DNA from: Mesorhizobium atlanticum | GTDB taxonomy: Bacteria; Pseudomonadota; Alphaproteobacteria; Rhizobiales; Rhizobiaceae | Length of the DNA stretch: 64,000 nucleotides | Assembly: GCF_003289965.1 (NCBI RefSeq) | Contig: NZ_QMBQ01000002.1 | Span: 496,001-560,000, forward strand | Reading direction: 5' to 3' | Shown here: positions 34,769 to 44,395 of the stretch, one piece after another | Numbering within the stretch: the stretch's first letter is position 1 | Layout of the letters: each line of letters begins with the position of its first letter | Program-made: the position numbers and the translations under genes | The notes under the pieces: generated by a model | The model's input: the letters and a program-made list of their open reading frames with translations, nothing else | Databases searched by the model: none | What the model was told of the DNA's origin: nothing

Positions 34769-35710
34769 ATGGAAACTGCTGCCAACCGATCTAGACTCGC
34801 TGCGCGTCCACGGACATTTCGCACGCCTGAGAATCGGCTTCTCGGGGTGATTGCCGCAGTTCCTACCCCGATCGACGCCTCTGGAAGCCCCGACCATGCC
34901 CGCTTTCTACAACTCGCTCGCGATCTCCTAGACGCTGGATGCGACGCGCTCAATATGCTCGGCACCACTGGGGAGGCTACCTCGTTCTCACTCAAGCAAC
35001 GGGTCGGGTTTATGGAGGCTGCCGCCAAAGCGTTGCCGCGCGATCGGCTTATGGTTGGAACTGGAGCAGCTGCCTTGGCTGACGCGAGGCAATTGGCGCA
35101 AGCAGCTGACGAACTGGAATTTGCGGCGGCGCTCGTGCTCCCGCCCTTCTACTACAAAGGTATAACTGACTATGGAATAGTTGCCTACTTCGATGCGCTG
35201 GTCAACACGACCAGCAGTAACATCCCGCTCTATCTCTATAATTTCCCGGCACTGTCGGGTGTTCCATTCGGAGTAGAACTGATCGCGCGGCTGCGGAATG
35301 AGTTTGGAAACCGTATTGCGGGCTTGAAGGATTCTTCAGGCAACATCGCTTATGCCCGCGAGGTCGCAAGCATGTCGGCGGATTTGAGCGTATTTCCGTC
35401 AAATGAGGCGACGCTACTGGAGGCCAGGTCGGGCGTGTTTGCCGGCTGCATCTCCGCTACCGCGAGTCTGAGCGCGGAATTTTGCGCGAGTGCCTTTCAC
35501 AAAGGGGACGCGGAAGCACTGCAGAAGGCCATGGCAGTCAGACAGCTTTTCGACGGCAAGCCCCTAGTACCTTGTGTCAAGGCTGTGCTGGCGCGCGATC
35601 GCGGCGACGACGAACTAGCGCGTGTTGTGCCACCGCTTGTTAGTTGCGCGCCGAGCGACGCAGACGAACTCTACAGGCACTACTGCGCGATTGGCGCAGC
35701 CGCTCGATGA
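34769..35710 (+). CDS. Dihydrodipicolinate synthase (DapA) family lyase
   Basis: 313 residues, start ATG at 34769, only 5 bases after the FAH-family stop codon. The (beta/alpha)8 Schiff-base aldolase motifs are present: GVIAAVPTPID, LNMLGTTGEATSF (GTTGE substrate loop), LVLPPFYYKGITDYGIVAYF, IPLYLYNFPA (catalytic Tyr) and IAGLKDSSGN (Schiff-base Lys). The N-terminal 25 residues are an extension. Outside lysine synthesis such enzymes are 2-keto-3-deoxy acid or 4-hydroxy-2-oxo acid aldolases. A pyruvate-releasing catabolic step fits the neighbourhood. Confidence 0.87.
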   Translation: METAANRSRLAARPRTFRTPENRLLGVIAAVPTPIDASGSPDHARFLQLARDLLDAGCDALNMLGTTGEATSFSLKQRVGFMEAAAKALPRDRLMVGTGAAALADARQLAQAADELEFAAALVLPPFYYKGITDYGIVAYFDALVNTTSSNIPLYLYNFPALSGVPFGVELIARLRNEFGNRIAGLKDSSGNIAYAREVASMSADLSVFPSNEATLLEARSGVFAGCISATASLSAEFCASAFHKGDAEALQKAMAVRQLFDGKPLVPCVKAVLARDRGDDELARVVPPLVSCAPSDADELYRHYCAIGAAAR

Positions 35711-35721
35711 ACGTCCAGTTA

Positions 35722-35750
35722 GACCGGCGGCGCGACCCGCGCGGCCGGTC
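35722..35750 (+). terminator. Hairpin at the end of the catabolic cluster
   Basis: GACCGGC and GCCGGTC pair around a GC-rich centre (GGCGCG against CGCGCG), starting 11 bases after the DapA-family stop, followed by TGTT. It is the likely transcription end of the cluster. Confidence 0.6.
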
Positions 35751-35949
35751 TGTTCAACACCGAACTCGGCCTAGCAAGGTTGCCGCAATCACGGCCGATG
35801 CTCGTAGACACGCAAGTCCTAGATAAACAACGCCGCATCCTCGGATGCTCCAGAGCGTGGCGCGTCAGCCTGTCGCCGTTTCATTCGTGCGCTCTCTTTA
35901 CGCCACCAGAATGTTGGCCACTGCAGTGCGGCAACAGCCACAACGCGAG

Positions 35950-35984
35950 AACGATGCATTAACTGAACGATGCATTAACTGAAC
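35950..35984. repeat. Two tandem copies of a 16-bp unit
   Basis: AACGATGCATTAACTG occurs twice head to tail (35950-35965 and 35966-35981) and is followed by AAC. It lies in AT-rich DNA at the edge of the insertion-sequence debris. Confidence 0.7.
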
Positions 35985-36057
35985 AGAAAATGTGTTGACG
36001 AAAGTAATATATATATTTCGAATTTAACGTTGTAAAGTTGAATAGGATTTAATCGAA

Positions 36058-36084
36058 AAAGTAGTATCGCATAGTTACTACTTT
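36058..36084. repeat. Perfect 9-bp-arm inverted repeat next to IS110 remnants
   Basis: AAAGTAGTA-TCGCATAGT-TACTACTTT. It lies in an AT-rich stretch just before the first IS110-family fragment and could be an end-proximal repeat of that element or a hairpin. There is no partner copy that I could find. Confidence 0.5.
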
Positions 36085-36090
36085 GAGCGA

Positions 36091-36345
36091 GTGATAGGAG
36101 CCGGCGACGCGGATTTGCGGCGCTCGCTTTACGAGGCGGGCGTCGGGGCTGATGACGCGCTTCAAGGGCTCCGACAAGGTCAAGAGCTGGAGCCAGGCGA
36201 TCGCCAAACGCTCCTGCCACCGCAAGGCCTGTGTCGCCGTGGCGCGCAAGCTGGCGGTGATCATGCACGCGATCTGGACCGACGGAACGTTCTATCTCGG
36301 CGATTCCGCGGCGCCGAAGCGATGCTGCCCGGCGCGCTTATCGCA
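36091..36345 (+). pseudogene. IS110-family transposase, C-terminal fragment with frameshift
   Basis: One frame reads GAGDADLRRSLYEAGVG. After a frame change near 36150 another continues MTRFKGSDKVKSWSQAIAKR, SCHRKACVAVARKLAVIMHA and IWTDGTFYLGD. Together they are the C-terminal transposase_20 domain end of IS110-type transposases. The N-terminal two thirds are missing, and the reading frame is broken at least once. Confidence 0.65.
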
Positions 36346-36564
36346 AGGATCGCAGGCTGCTGGGAGCGCATCGATGAACGGTGCGACGGAAGTTGAAACG
36401 CATCGCGTCGGCAGACTGACCGGCGCCTTCCGAACACAAGGGATCCGCTCCGGCGGATGAGGACTGATGCAGACCAGGAACGACGGAATGCACGTTATCT
36501 TAAGGGATGCCCGCCCCTCCCGTTGCGGACAAACTGCTAGTCCCTCTCAGAAGGAGGAAGGGAA

Positions 36565-37571
36565 ATGAACATCGCCGTACTCGGAATCGATCTTGGAAAG
36601 ACGCTGTGCAGTCTGGTTGGCCTCGACCGCGAAGGGGCGGCTGTGCTGCGTCGTCGGAAGCGCCGTGCGTCCCTTGCTGCATTCGTCGAAAAGCAGCAGC
36701 GCTGCATCGTCGATATGGAGGTGTGCTACGGTGCTGATCACCTCGCGCGTCAGTTCGTCATGGGCGGACACGAGGTTCGGCTGATGCCGCCCGAGTATGT
36801 GAAGCCGTACGTGAAATCGCACAAGAACGATGATCGCGATGCGGAGGCAATCGCCGAAGCGGCGACACGGCCGACAATGCGCTTCGTGCCGATCAAGTCG
36901 AAAGAGCAACTCGACGTTCAGACTCTGCACCGTGCGCGCGAGCGGCAGGTCGGCACTCGGACTGCGCTGATCAATCAGCTGCGGGGTCTGCTGTTCGACC
37001 GCGGCATCGTCATCGCCAAGGGGCGCCCAAAGCTGAACCTGTGGCTGCGCGAGAACCTCGCGGACAACACGCTCCTAACCGCCAGGATGCGGCAACTGGT
37101 TGATGACATGGTCGACGAACTGCGCTCGCTCGATCATCGGATAAAGCAACTCGACCAGGAGTTCGAAGCGCTCACGAAGAGCGATCAACGGGCTCGTCTA
37201 TTGCGTAGCGTGCCAGGCATCGTGCTCTCAACGCAACAGTCGGCGACGTGTCGGCGTTCGCGAAGGGGCGCGACTTCGCTGCCTGGGTGAGACTTGTTCC
37301 GCGTCAGATCACGACCGGCGGCAAGCCACGCCTGACGGGAATAAGCAAGCGCGGGAGCACCTACATGCGCGTTCTGTTGATCCATGGCGCGCGAGCAGCA
37401 CTTATCTGGCGCGAATGGACACCCAGCTCGGCGCCTGGCTGCAAGCGCTGCTGCAGCGCGCCAAGCGTAACGTGGTGGTCGTTGCGCTCGGCAACAAAGC
37501 TCGCCCGGATCGCCTGGGCCGTGATGTCGAAACAGCGCCCATACGAAGCCGTCAGGGTCTCCGAGGGATAA
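36565..37571 (+). pseudogene. IS110-family (IS1111-like) transposase with three frame changes
   Basis: The ATG at 36565 follows GGAAGGGAA. The N-terminal RuvC-like DEDD domain is intact (GIDLGKTLCSLVG, VDMEVCYGADHLARQF, SHKNDDRDAEAIAEAA), up to RSVPGIVLSTQQSATC near 37240. The frame then shifts to SAFAKGRDFAAWVRLVPRQ and GISKRGSTYMRVLLIHGARA, shifts again near 37410 to DTQLGAWLQALLQRAKRN and VVVVALGN, and back near 37495 to TKLARIAWAVMSKQ. All parts of a full-length transposase (about 330 residues) are present in order. It is a recently inactivated element, or the breaks are sequencing errors. Confidence 0.75.
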
Positions 37572-38757
37572 CAAGTTTGCCCGAGCGGGAGCGTCCCGAC
37601 TACTGCTTGGCTGCATGAAGTCTGCGGTAGGATGTACACAGAGATGGCCCAACGGTTGATCGGCGTTCGGCAAACCTGGCAGCAGGCAGCGGCCCTTTCG
37701 AGGCCGAGTATCTTGTTAGGAGCCGGACGCGCGAATCTCCATCTTGGCAGGGCGTCCAGACGCCGAGGCCGGATACATTGGTGCAGACCGGGCGTGCCTC
37801 TCAAAACATTCCGCTTGCAGACGGGGCGGGCCATACATTGCTTGCGGCCGCGCCGATCGCGAGACGGCCGGACCGCGCCAGATTGCCTGTGACGATGCTC
37901 CGTCAGCCGGATGGAAAAGTGCGCCACGACGGTTCCCATGCTGCAAATAAGCGGCGCTGCTACGCCGTCGCAGAGCGCGGAAGACTGCACGGCGCATTGG
38001 AACTCAACGCGACAGTACGGAATTGTTGTGTAGAGCATAGAATGGTGTATTATCGCAAATTTGGAGAGGAAGGACGATCACAAACAAGTCTCGAAAAGCA
38101 CAACCGATTAAGACGGCAGGATAAAAGAGCGCACATTGCGCTTCGGTTGGGCCGTTGTTTTTCAGCGGGTTAGATAGTGGTTTCGCAAGGTCTGGATGTT
38201 TACTGCACATTGCCAGAATTGCGGATTGTCGGCTGATTCCTCGGGCTTGTGCAATGTGCGAGGGGCTCTGTCAGCGCTTGAGGATGGAGGGGCCAGGAAG
38301 GGAGGCGTGGTCGAGACGAATCGCTGAGATAGCCTCTCGTTGGCAGATAACGAACTGGCGGTTAGGCGACGTCAGCACCTCGTCGACCTGCCTTGCCGTG
38401 ACTCGCGATGGGCGGTCGGCATGGCTGCCGCATCGATCTTGCGCCGCTGTCTCCCGAGTGCGTCGGCCATAGGATGGCGGCCGAGCGCAGGCTTGTCGGC
38501 TGTGGCGCCATCCTCCGAGCTGCGGATGCATTCACGGTCCCGATGGAAAGCGCGCCGGTAGCGACGCGTCCGCGGTCAAATCCAGGCGTCCACCGGAGGG
38601 TTCGTCGGGCCCAGCATCCGCCAGCGCTGCGCACAGCCCAGCCGCGCTGGCCGCCGTTGCCGGGGGTCGCTCCATCCTGACACCAGTGAGCAAACCGTCG
38701 TGTTACAGTCTGATGGATTCACGTCGCTGGCTTGGTCGCCATCAAAGCAACTGGGAG
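37572..38757. other. Non-coding, degraded region beyond the IS110 element
   Basis: About 1.2 kb in which short frames on both strands overlap without ribosome sites or clear families. A minus-strand frame ending at 38271 reads RQVDEVLTSPNRQFVICQRE and may be a decayed protein, but I cannot assign it. It is best read as a junkyard left by insertions and deletions. Confidence 0.4.
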
Positions 38758-39145
38758 AGTTCGCCACGTCTAGGATTAACCGCCGCGCCTTGCTCCTCCA
38801 CTCTGGCAATGCAGTCGTCGCCTCGACAGTTGCAGCAACGGCGCTCGGAACTGAGCCGCTAGGGTCCAGACCGAGGACCGTCCGATAGTCTGCGAGCGCT
38901 GATTGAGGCACACAAGATAGCTTATGCCGCGTTCGGTAAAGCGCTGCATGACATGGGTGGTGGCAGCAGCGAGTCCGACAGAGCCAGCCGGGGAGGAGGA
39001 GAGGGCGCTGCTCGCCATTTGCAGCTACCCTGCGGTGGGGGAAGCGGATCGCCTGGCCAAGGCTCGGTATCTCTTAGAGATCGAGGCGCGCGGTGAGCTC
39101 GACCTGTCGGCGCATATCCAGGCCGTTCTCCTCTCTACGATGTGA
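38758..39145 (+). pseudogene. Decayed secreted-protein gene with twin-Arg-like start
   Basis: Three pieces in three frames follow one another. The first is INRRALLLHSGNAVVAST, a twin-arginine-like or hydrophobic leader. The second is LRALIEAHKIAYAAFGKALH from about 38890. The third is EEERALLAICSYPAVGEADR, then LAKARYLLEIEARGELDL, ending at the TGA at 39143. The order matches a small hypothetical protein type common in Rhizobiales, with an exported leader followed by an ALIEAH...ARYL helical domain. Two frameshifts and an in-frame TAG at 38886 break it. Confidence 0.5.
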
Positions 39146-39410
39146 AGGAGATTAGGCGACCGAGGCGCGGTGGGTCAGCCACTGAATGTCTGGTATGCGC
39201 CTCATTGGAGCCATCAAGATCGCCTCCGCCGCTTTCCAAAAGCAGACATGAAAGGTAAACACGCTGGTGATCGTGGTGGGACCCGAGCGTCAACCGGTCG
39301 GGCGAGCAAAACCCGCCACGCCGTCGGAATTCAGGCCAATCATCACTTTGGGGCAGACGTTGGGGGATCGAATATCCGGCCCATCGGGCCTAGTCTGACC
39401 GTTGTCGGCC
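39146..39410. other. Intergenic stretch
   Basis: 265 bases between the decayed gene and the end of the large regulator on the other strand. No supported feature. Confidence 0.4.
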
Positions 39411-42400
39411 TTAGTCTGGACAAGTGCCGTGTGCGGGATCTTCAGGAAGGAAGAAGCTTCGCCGCTCGCAAGGGGTGAGTTCCCGAGGCACGGTACGCCG
39501 GGCGAATTCAACAAGCTCGTTGGATGTCTGGAAGAGGCGAACGATGCTGACTCTCCTTTCGCCGGAAACAATTGCGACATGGGTACCGTCGGCGCTGAAA
39601 GCCGCGCGTGTAAAGCCCCGTCGAACGGTTGCATCGTCCTGGCTGCCAAGGACGGCAATCTGGCGCCCCGATTGCGCCGCCCATAACCGCACCGTTCGAT
39701 CTTCGGTCGACGCGGTCACGACATACAAGCCATTGGGGCTGAACTCGGCGCTGTCCAGCGCGCCGCTGTGGCCCCTGAGAACCTTTTCCAGACCGCCTGA
39801 GACGCTCCAGATCCGGGCGGTCCCATCACGCGAAGCGGTTAGCAACGACTGGCCATCCGGACTGAAGGTGACCGCCGTCACCGCGCCGGTATGTCCCTCC
39901 ATTCTGGCGCTCGTCCCCTCGGTGGTCGACCAAATTCGGGCCGTGTGGTCGAGTGAGCCCGTGGCGACGAGTTGACCGTCAGGGTTGAAGGCTCCTGCCG
40001 TGATGCGATCCTGATGCCCGACAAGAGCACGTAGTTCGACTCCGCTCGTCGTCAGGAGGTGTCCCACATTGTCTTCCCTGGCCGAGAAGATCAGACGCCC
40101 GTCAGGGCTAAGAATGGCTTGCGGCAGATTGCTGCTTGTAGGGATGACAGCCAGTTCGGCGCCGGTCGTCGCGTTCCACAGTTGGGCGGTGCCGTTGATC
40201 CATGAGCAAACAAGCGATTTGCCATCGCGACCAAACTGGATCTTGATCAGTCCGGCATCTGACTGGAACTGGGCGGTCTCGTGTCCGGTAGCCACGTCAA
40301 AAATTCGGACCACGCCTTCAAGAGATGCCGTGGCGACGCGCCTTCCATCTGGGCTGAACGAGGCGCTTTGAATGATCTCATGCGTGTCGAGGCGGATTAT
40401 CTCGCGCCCGCTCACTACATCCCACAGGTGCGCCGCGCTGTCGCCGCCGCCGGTAAGCAGGTGGACGCTGTCGGGACTGAAGACCGCGAAAGTCGGCCGA
40501 TATTCATGTGAGAGCGATGTCGTCAGGGCGCCGTCGATATCCCAAAGCCGAGCGGTGCCATCGTGTGAGGCAGTGAGTAGAATGTTGCTGTCGACCGGGC
40601 TGAATTCCAAATGCTCGACCAGGGATTCATGACCGGCGATCGTCGTCACCAACGAGGCGCGTTCAGCGTCCCAGATGCGGATCTGGCCATTGATCGAGGT
40701 CGTCGCAAGGAAGCGGTCATCCTGGGTGAAAGCACCGTTCATCTCCACATCGCGTTCATCTGTATCGATGTCAGGCTTCAACCCCGAGACCTCTTGGCCG
40801 AGCACCACATCCAGCGTTCCCAACGTTCCATCCCAAATCCGGGCAGTGCCATCGAGGGATACCGTGGCGATCCGTTGACCCCCGTGGCTGAAAAGCACGC
40901 CGTTCAATTGCGTGTCGCTCTTGCTGCCGGCCAACTTTGCGATCTCCATTCCTTTCGACAAATCGAAAAGGCTGGAAGTGTCGCGGTGTGAATGCCAACC
41001 CCACGGGCCGGCCACCATCCGGCTTCCGTTCGGGCTGAACGCCAGGGTGTAGGGCCAAGAGGTCACTCGGATCGACTGCGTCAGCGCGCCGTCTGCGGCA
41101 TTCCAGATCGAAATAGAATGTTTGCCCGCCGTCGCGAATCTGCGGCCGTCTGAACTGAAAGCAGCACGCGTATATGCGTCGCTGCTTACACCTAGGACTT
41201 TCTTTCCGGTCCGAACATCCCAGAGCGTTGCATCGCTGTTCTCTCCCGCCGTCAGCACCCGGGTGCCATCCGGGCTGAAGATTGCCGTCGGGTAATTGCC
41301 TACTGGCCGCAGGATGCAGAGCTGCTCTCCCGAGACGGCGTCCCAGAGACGTGCAGTGCCGTCCCTCGCGGCCGTCAGGATACGACTCCCGTCGGGGCTG
41401 AATTCGGCCCTCTCCACGGCCCCATCATGACCTTTTAGAATTGCAGTTTCGGCACCGCTGGAGATGTCCCAGACTGCAGCAGTTTTGTCATAGGACGCGG
41501 TGACGATGCGATCACCTGTAGGACTGAATGCCGCATGCGCCACACCGGCGCCAGGGCGGAGGATTTTGATCTGCCGGTGCGCCAGCAGAGCCTTGTAGAG
41601 AGCTGCCTCCGCCTCAAAGAGATATGGCCGCTCGGGTTGCTCTTTCGAGGGTAGCGCCTCAAGCGCCAACCGGATCGCAGCCTCGGTGTTGCCTGCCGCG
41701 GCGGACCGCTCCGAGAGGAACGAGAGCGAAAGGAACTGATTGCGCAGCGCCTGATCGCGTTGGCCTCTTGCTTCCTCCCGCGCTTTGAAGGCGACCAGTG
41801 CGCCTGCACCCGCCATAAGAGCGAGCATTATTGCCACGATAGCGGCGTTCCGTGTCCGTCGGGCAAGCCGGTTTGCTGCGGCAGCCGCGAGGCTCCGGCG
41901 CTCGGCTTCGCGCTCCAGGCGCTCGCGTTTTGCCTCTTCGGCAGCCGCGACCAATGCTAGCTCTGCGTGACGGTCCTTCTCCTCCCTCTGCCGATGGGCA
42001 CGCAAGGACTCTTCGATGTATTCAAGGACGGCATCGTCGACCTCCTCCCGCCTTGACAGCATCAACTCTTCGCCCTCCGCCAGACGTTTGCCGGACGGAA
42101 GGAGAAGCTCTCGATTCCTGCTTTCCAGGTGCCATCGGTGGGCGTCAGCCCTCAGGCGTTCGCGCGTCGCGAGGAAGTTGCGGTTTGCATTCACAATGTC
42201 AGCGGCGCGCGGCCAACGGCTCAACAGAGCCTCATGTGCAAGACGAACGAAGACATGCCCGGCGGCGTCCTCGTCGCAGACGAGGAGCCGGGCGTCAATT
42301 AATGCCGTGACGAGGGCCGATCGCGCGGGAGTGCCCGCGACTTCGGTATACAGGGCGGCACGTGCCGTGACCGTTTCATCGCCCAGGTTCGCCGTGGTGA

Positions 42401-44213
42401 GGGCGCGCAGCACTGCGGGCAGGGCCTCCTGGATCCCGGGCGCCAGCAAGTCCAGGACTTCGTCGGCGCGGCGCGCGATTGCGCCTTCGAGCCCGCCAAG
42501 CGCACGATAGTGCGCAAAGGTGAGAACGCGTCGTTCGCCGCTGGCTTGGTACAACGCGTCGAGGACAAACTCGAGAAGCGGCAATGATCCGGGATCGGCA
42601 GTTGCGGCCGCCTGCAGCACGTCATCGAGCCGCCCCAACTCAGCACTCTCCTCGAAGCGGAGCCCAGCCACGACCGCAGGTTCGCGGATCATCTGCGCGA
42701 TCTCCGGGCCGGTTGGTGGCAGAAGTTCGTAGCTGGCGAGGCCGTCCTTGAGCGCCGAGAAACCTTGGACCTCACCGCAGCGGTGAAAGAAATCCGAACG
42801 GATCGCCGCTATCACCCAGACCAGTCCGCTCGCAGCCAGCACCGCCAGGGCCCGCACAAGGGCCTCGCGCGTCGCCGGCTGCCTCTCCGTCGTGAACAGC
42901 TCCTCCAGCTGATCGATGACCACAAGCAGTCTGACCTGCGAGCGGCCCGGCTCGGCGGCCTTGCGAAGTGCCTGTCGGACCAATGGCAGGGCTCGATCCG
43001 GCGTGCTTCTGCAGAGTCGAGCAAACTCCGCGGTTGTTACTTCCGAGGACAGCTCCGGCACAGCAGCGTCGTGAAACAGCGCCGCAGCCAACACAGCGAA
43101 TGCATCCGGTCCTTCGGAGAGACGGATCAGGCAGCGGCGCCACAAGGATATGCCTGCCACGGCTCCAGGTCGCGTCAATGACGGCAGCAGGCCAGCTCGC
43201 AGGAGGGAAGACTTGCCACAACCGCTCATTCCGTAGATGAGCAGGAATGCCGTGCCGCTTGCTGCCTGCTGCTCCAATCTGGCAGTGCAGGCGGCAATCG
43301 CCCGCGCTCGCCCGAAGAATAGATCTGCATCTTCGAATTCGAAGGCATCTAGACCGCGAAATGGCGACCTGACCGGCTCCTCGGACGCAAGCCCTACGCG
43401 GTAGATGCGCAAGGAACGGGCGACATCCTTCAGCTTGTGCTCGCCGAGATCAATGAATTCCAGCGAGAGGTGGTCCTGAGCCTGGGCGCGGACCGCTTCC
43501 GTGATGCAAATCCCGCCCGGGCGTGACAAGGTTTGAAGATGAACTGCGACCTCGACGGCCTCGCCCTTGAGGTGGTCGCCCTCGGCGACGACGTAACCAA
43601 GGTCAACGCCGATGCGGAAGCGCAGCCGCTTTGTCTCGGGAACCTCGCGGTTCCGTCTATCGACCTCATGCTGGATCTCGTTCGCACACCGTAACGCCTC
43701 GACAGGGCCAGCAAACTCGGCGACGACTGTCTCGTCGACGCTCGCGAACACACGACCCGCATGTTGTATCAGCAGCCGATCGAGGACCTCCCTGTACGCC
43801 AGGGTAGGTGCAGCAATGCTCCGCTCATCCTTTCCTGCCGGCCGGATATTGGCGGCCAATTCTGCCGCCAGAATTGTAATCATTCTCGGTCCGGCATTTG
43901 AGGGAAAGACCAACCTGTAACCGCGCCTCGGCACTGTCTGCACGACGGCCTGGCGACTGTCGTTAAGCGCCGCACGGATCTCGTGAATGCATTGGACCAG
44001 GCTGTCATCGGTGACGGCTAGCCCATTCCAGACCGCCTTCATCAGCTCGTCCTTGGTGACGACGCGATCGGCGTTCTCCAGAAGGTGGCGAAGGACCGCG
44101 AAGGTCTGGTGGCGAACTGCGATTGTCCTGTTGAACTGGTCGCGCAAGGTCTCCCTGCTCACGTCGGCGGTCACGCCGTTGAGCACGAACGTCGTGGGCG
44201 GCGAGCTATTCAA
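39411..44213 (-). CDS. Winged-helix / cyclase-like / STAND ATPase / WD40-repeat membrane regulator
   Basis: About 1600 residues. A TTG at 44213 with GGGGA seven bases upstream is preferred to a TTG at 44228 without a ribosome site. Residues 8-100 are an OmpR-type winged helix (VVTKDELMKAVWNG, VTDDSLVQCIHEIRAAL, VPRRGYRLVF). Residues about 111-275 are a class III cyclase-like domain, but the metal-binding Asp of the first strand is gone (MITILAAELAA), so it is probably a sensor, not a cyclase. A STAND-type ATPase follows: Walker A GMSGCGKSS (328-336), LLVVIDQLEELFTT as Walker B. A coiled coil of E/R/A repeats (about 735-785) leads into one membrane segment (788-808), then about 14 WD40 units (FSPDG..., ...TARLWD) to the end. 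If the membrane segment inserts, the WD40 propellers would be periplasmic and the DNA-binding part cytoplasmic, as in CadC/ToxR-type regulators. Confidence 0.85.
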   Translation of the reverse strand: MNSSPPTTFVLNGVTADVSRETLRDQFNRTIAVRHQTFAVLRHLLENADRVVTKDELMKAVWNGLAVTDDSLVQCIHEIRAALNDSRQAVVQTVPRRGYRLVFPSNAGPRMITILAAELAANIRPAGKDERSIAAPTLAYREVLDRLLIQHAGRVFASVDETVVAEFAGPVEALRCANEIQHEVDRRNREVPETKRLRFRIGVDLGYVVAEGDHLKGEAVEVAVHLQTLSRPGGICITEAVRAQAQDHLSLEFIDLGEHKLKDVARSLRIYRVGLASEEPVRSPFRGLDAFEFEDADLFFGRARAIAACTARLEQQAASGTAFLLIYGMSGCGKSSLLRAGLLPSLTRPGAVAGISLWRRCLIRLSEGPDAFAVLAAALFHDAAVPELSSEVTTAEFARLCRSTPDRALPLVRQALRKAAEPGRSQVRLLVVIDQLEELFTTERQPATREALVRALAVLAASGLVWVIAAIRSDFFHRCGEVQGFSALKDGLASYELLPPTGPEIAQMIREPAVVAGLRFEESAELGRLDDVLQAAATADPGSLPLLEFVLDALYQASGERRVLTFAHYRALGGLEGAIARRADEVLDLLAPGIQEALPAVLRALTTANLGDETVTARAALYTEVAGTPARSALVTALIDARLLVCDEDAAGHVFVRLAHEALLSRWPRAADIVNANRNFLATRERLRADAHRWHLESRNRELLLPSGKRLAEGEELMLSRREEVDDAVLEYIEESLRAHRQREEKDRHAELALVAAAEEAKRERLEREAERRSLAAAAANRLARRTRNAAIVAIMLALMAGAGALVAFKAREEARGQRDQALRNQFLSLSFLSERSAAAGNTEAAIRLALEALPSKEQPERPYLFEAEAALYKALLAHRQIKILRPGAGVAHAAFSPTGDRIVTASYDKTAAVWDISSGAETAILKGHDGAVERAEFSPDGSRILTAARDGTARLWDAVSGEQLCILRPVGNYPTAIFSPDGTRVLTAGENSDATLWDVRTGKKVLGVSSDAYTRAAFSSDGRRFATAGKHSISIWNAADGALTQSIRVTSWPYTLAFSPNGSRMVAGPWGWHSHRDTSSLFDLSKGMEIAKLAGSKSDTQLNGVLFSHGGQRIATVSLDGTARIWDGTLGTLDVVLGQEVSGLKPDIDTDERDVEMNGAFTQDDRFLATTSINGQIRIWDAERASLVTTIAGHESLVEHLEFSPVDSNILLTASHDGTARLWDIDGALTTSLSHEYRPTFAVFSPDSVHLLTGGGDSAAHLWDVVSGREIIRLDTHEIIQSASFSPDGRRVATASLEGVVRIFDVATGHETAQFQSDAGLIKIQFGRDGKSLVCSWINGTAQLWNATTGAELAVIPTSSNLPQAILSPDGRLIFSAREDNVGHLLTTSGVELRALVGHQDRITAGAFNPDGQLVATGSLDHTARIWSTTEGTSARMEGHTGAVTAVTFSPDGQSLLTASRDGTARIWSVSGGLEKVLRGHSGALDSAEFSPNGLYVVTASTEDRTVRLWAAQSGRQIAVLGSQDDATVRRGFTRAAFSADGTHVAIVSGERRVSIVRLFQTSNELVEFARRTVPRELTPCERRSFFLPEDPAHGTCPD

Positions 44214-44395
44214 GCCGGTTCCCCTCAAGCACGAAGCCGCAGCCCCATACTAGCACGGTTTCGTATTTCGAAGACTGATCATCATCCAGGCCCTGGGAGC
44301 GCGGATTTCGGCGAATGATCGTAAGCCGTTCGTGACTTGGCAAATGCCCCGGACCGACAATTCCACAATTCCATTGTCGGTGAGAGGGGTTCGCT

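Noticed and set aside
38271..38531. Minus-strand frame of 86 codons near the IS debris
   Set aside because: The C-terminal part looks protein-like but I cannot link it to a family, and no start site is convincing.
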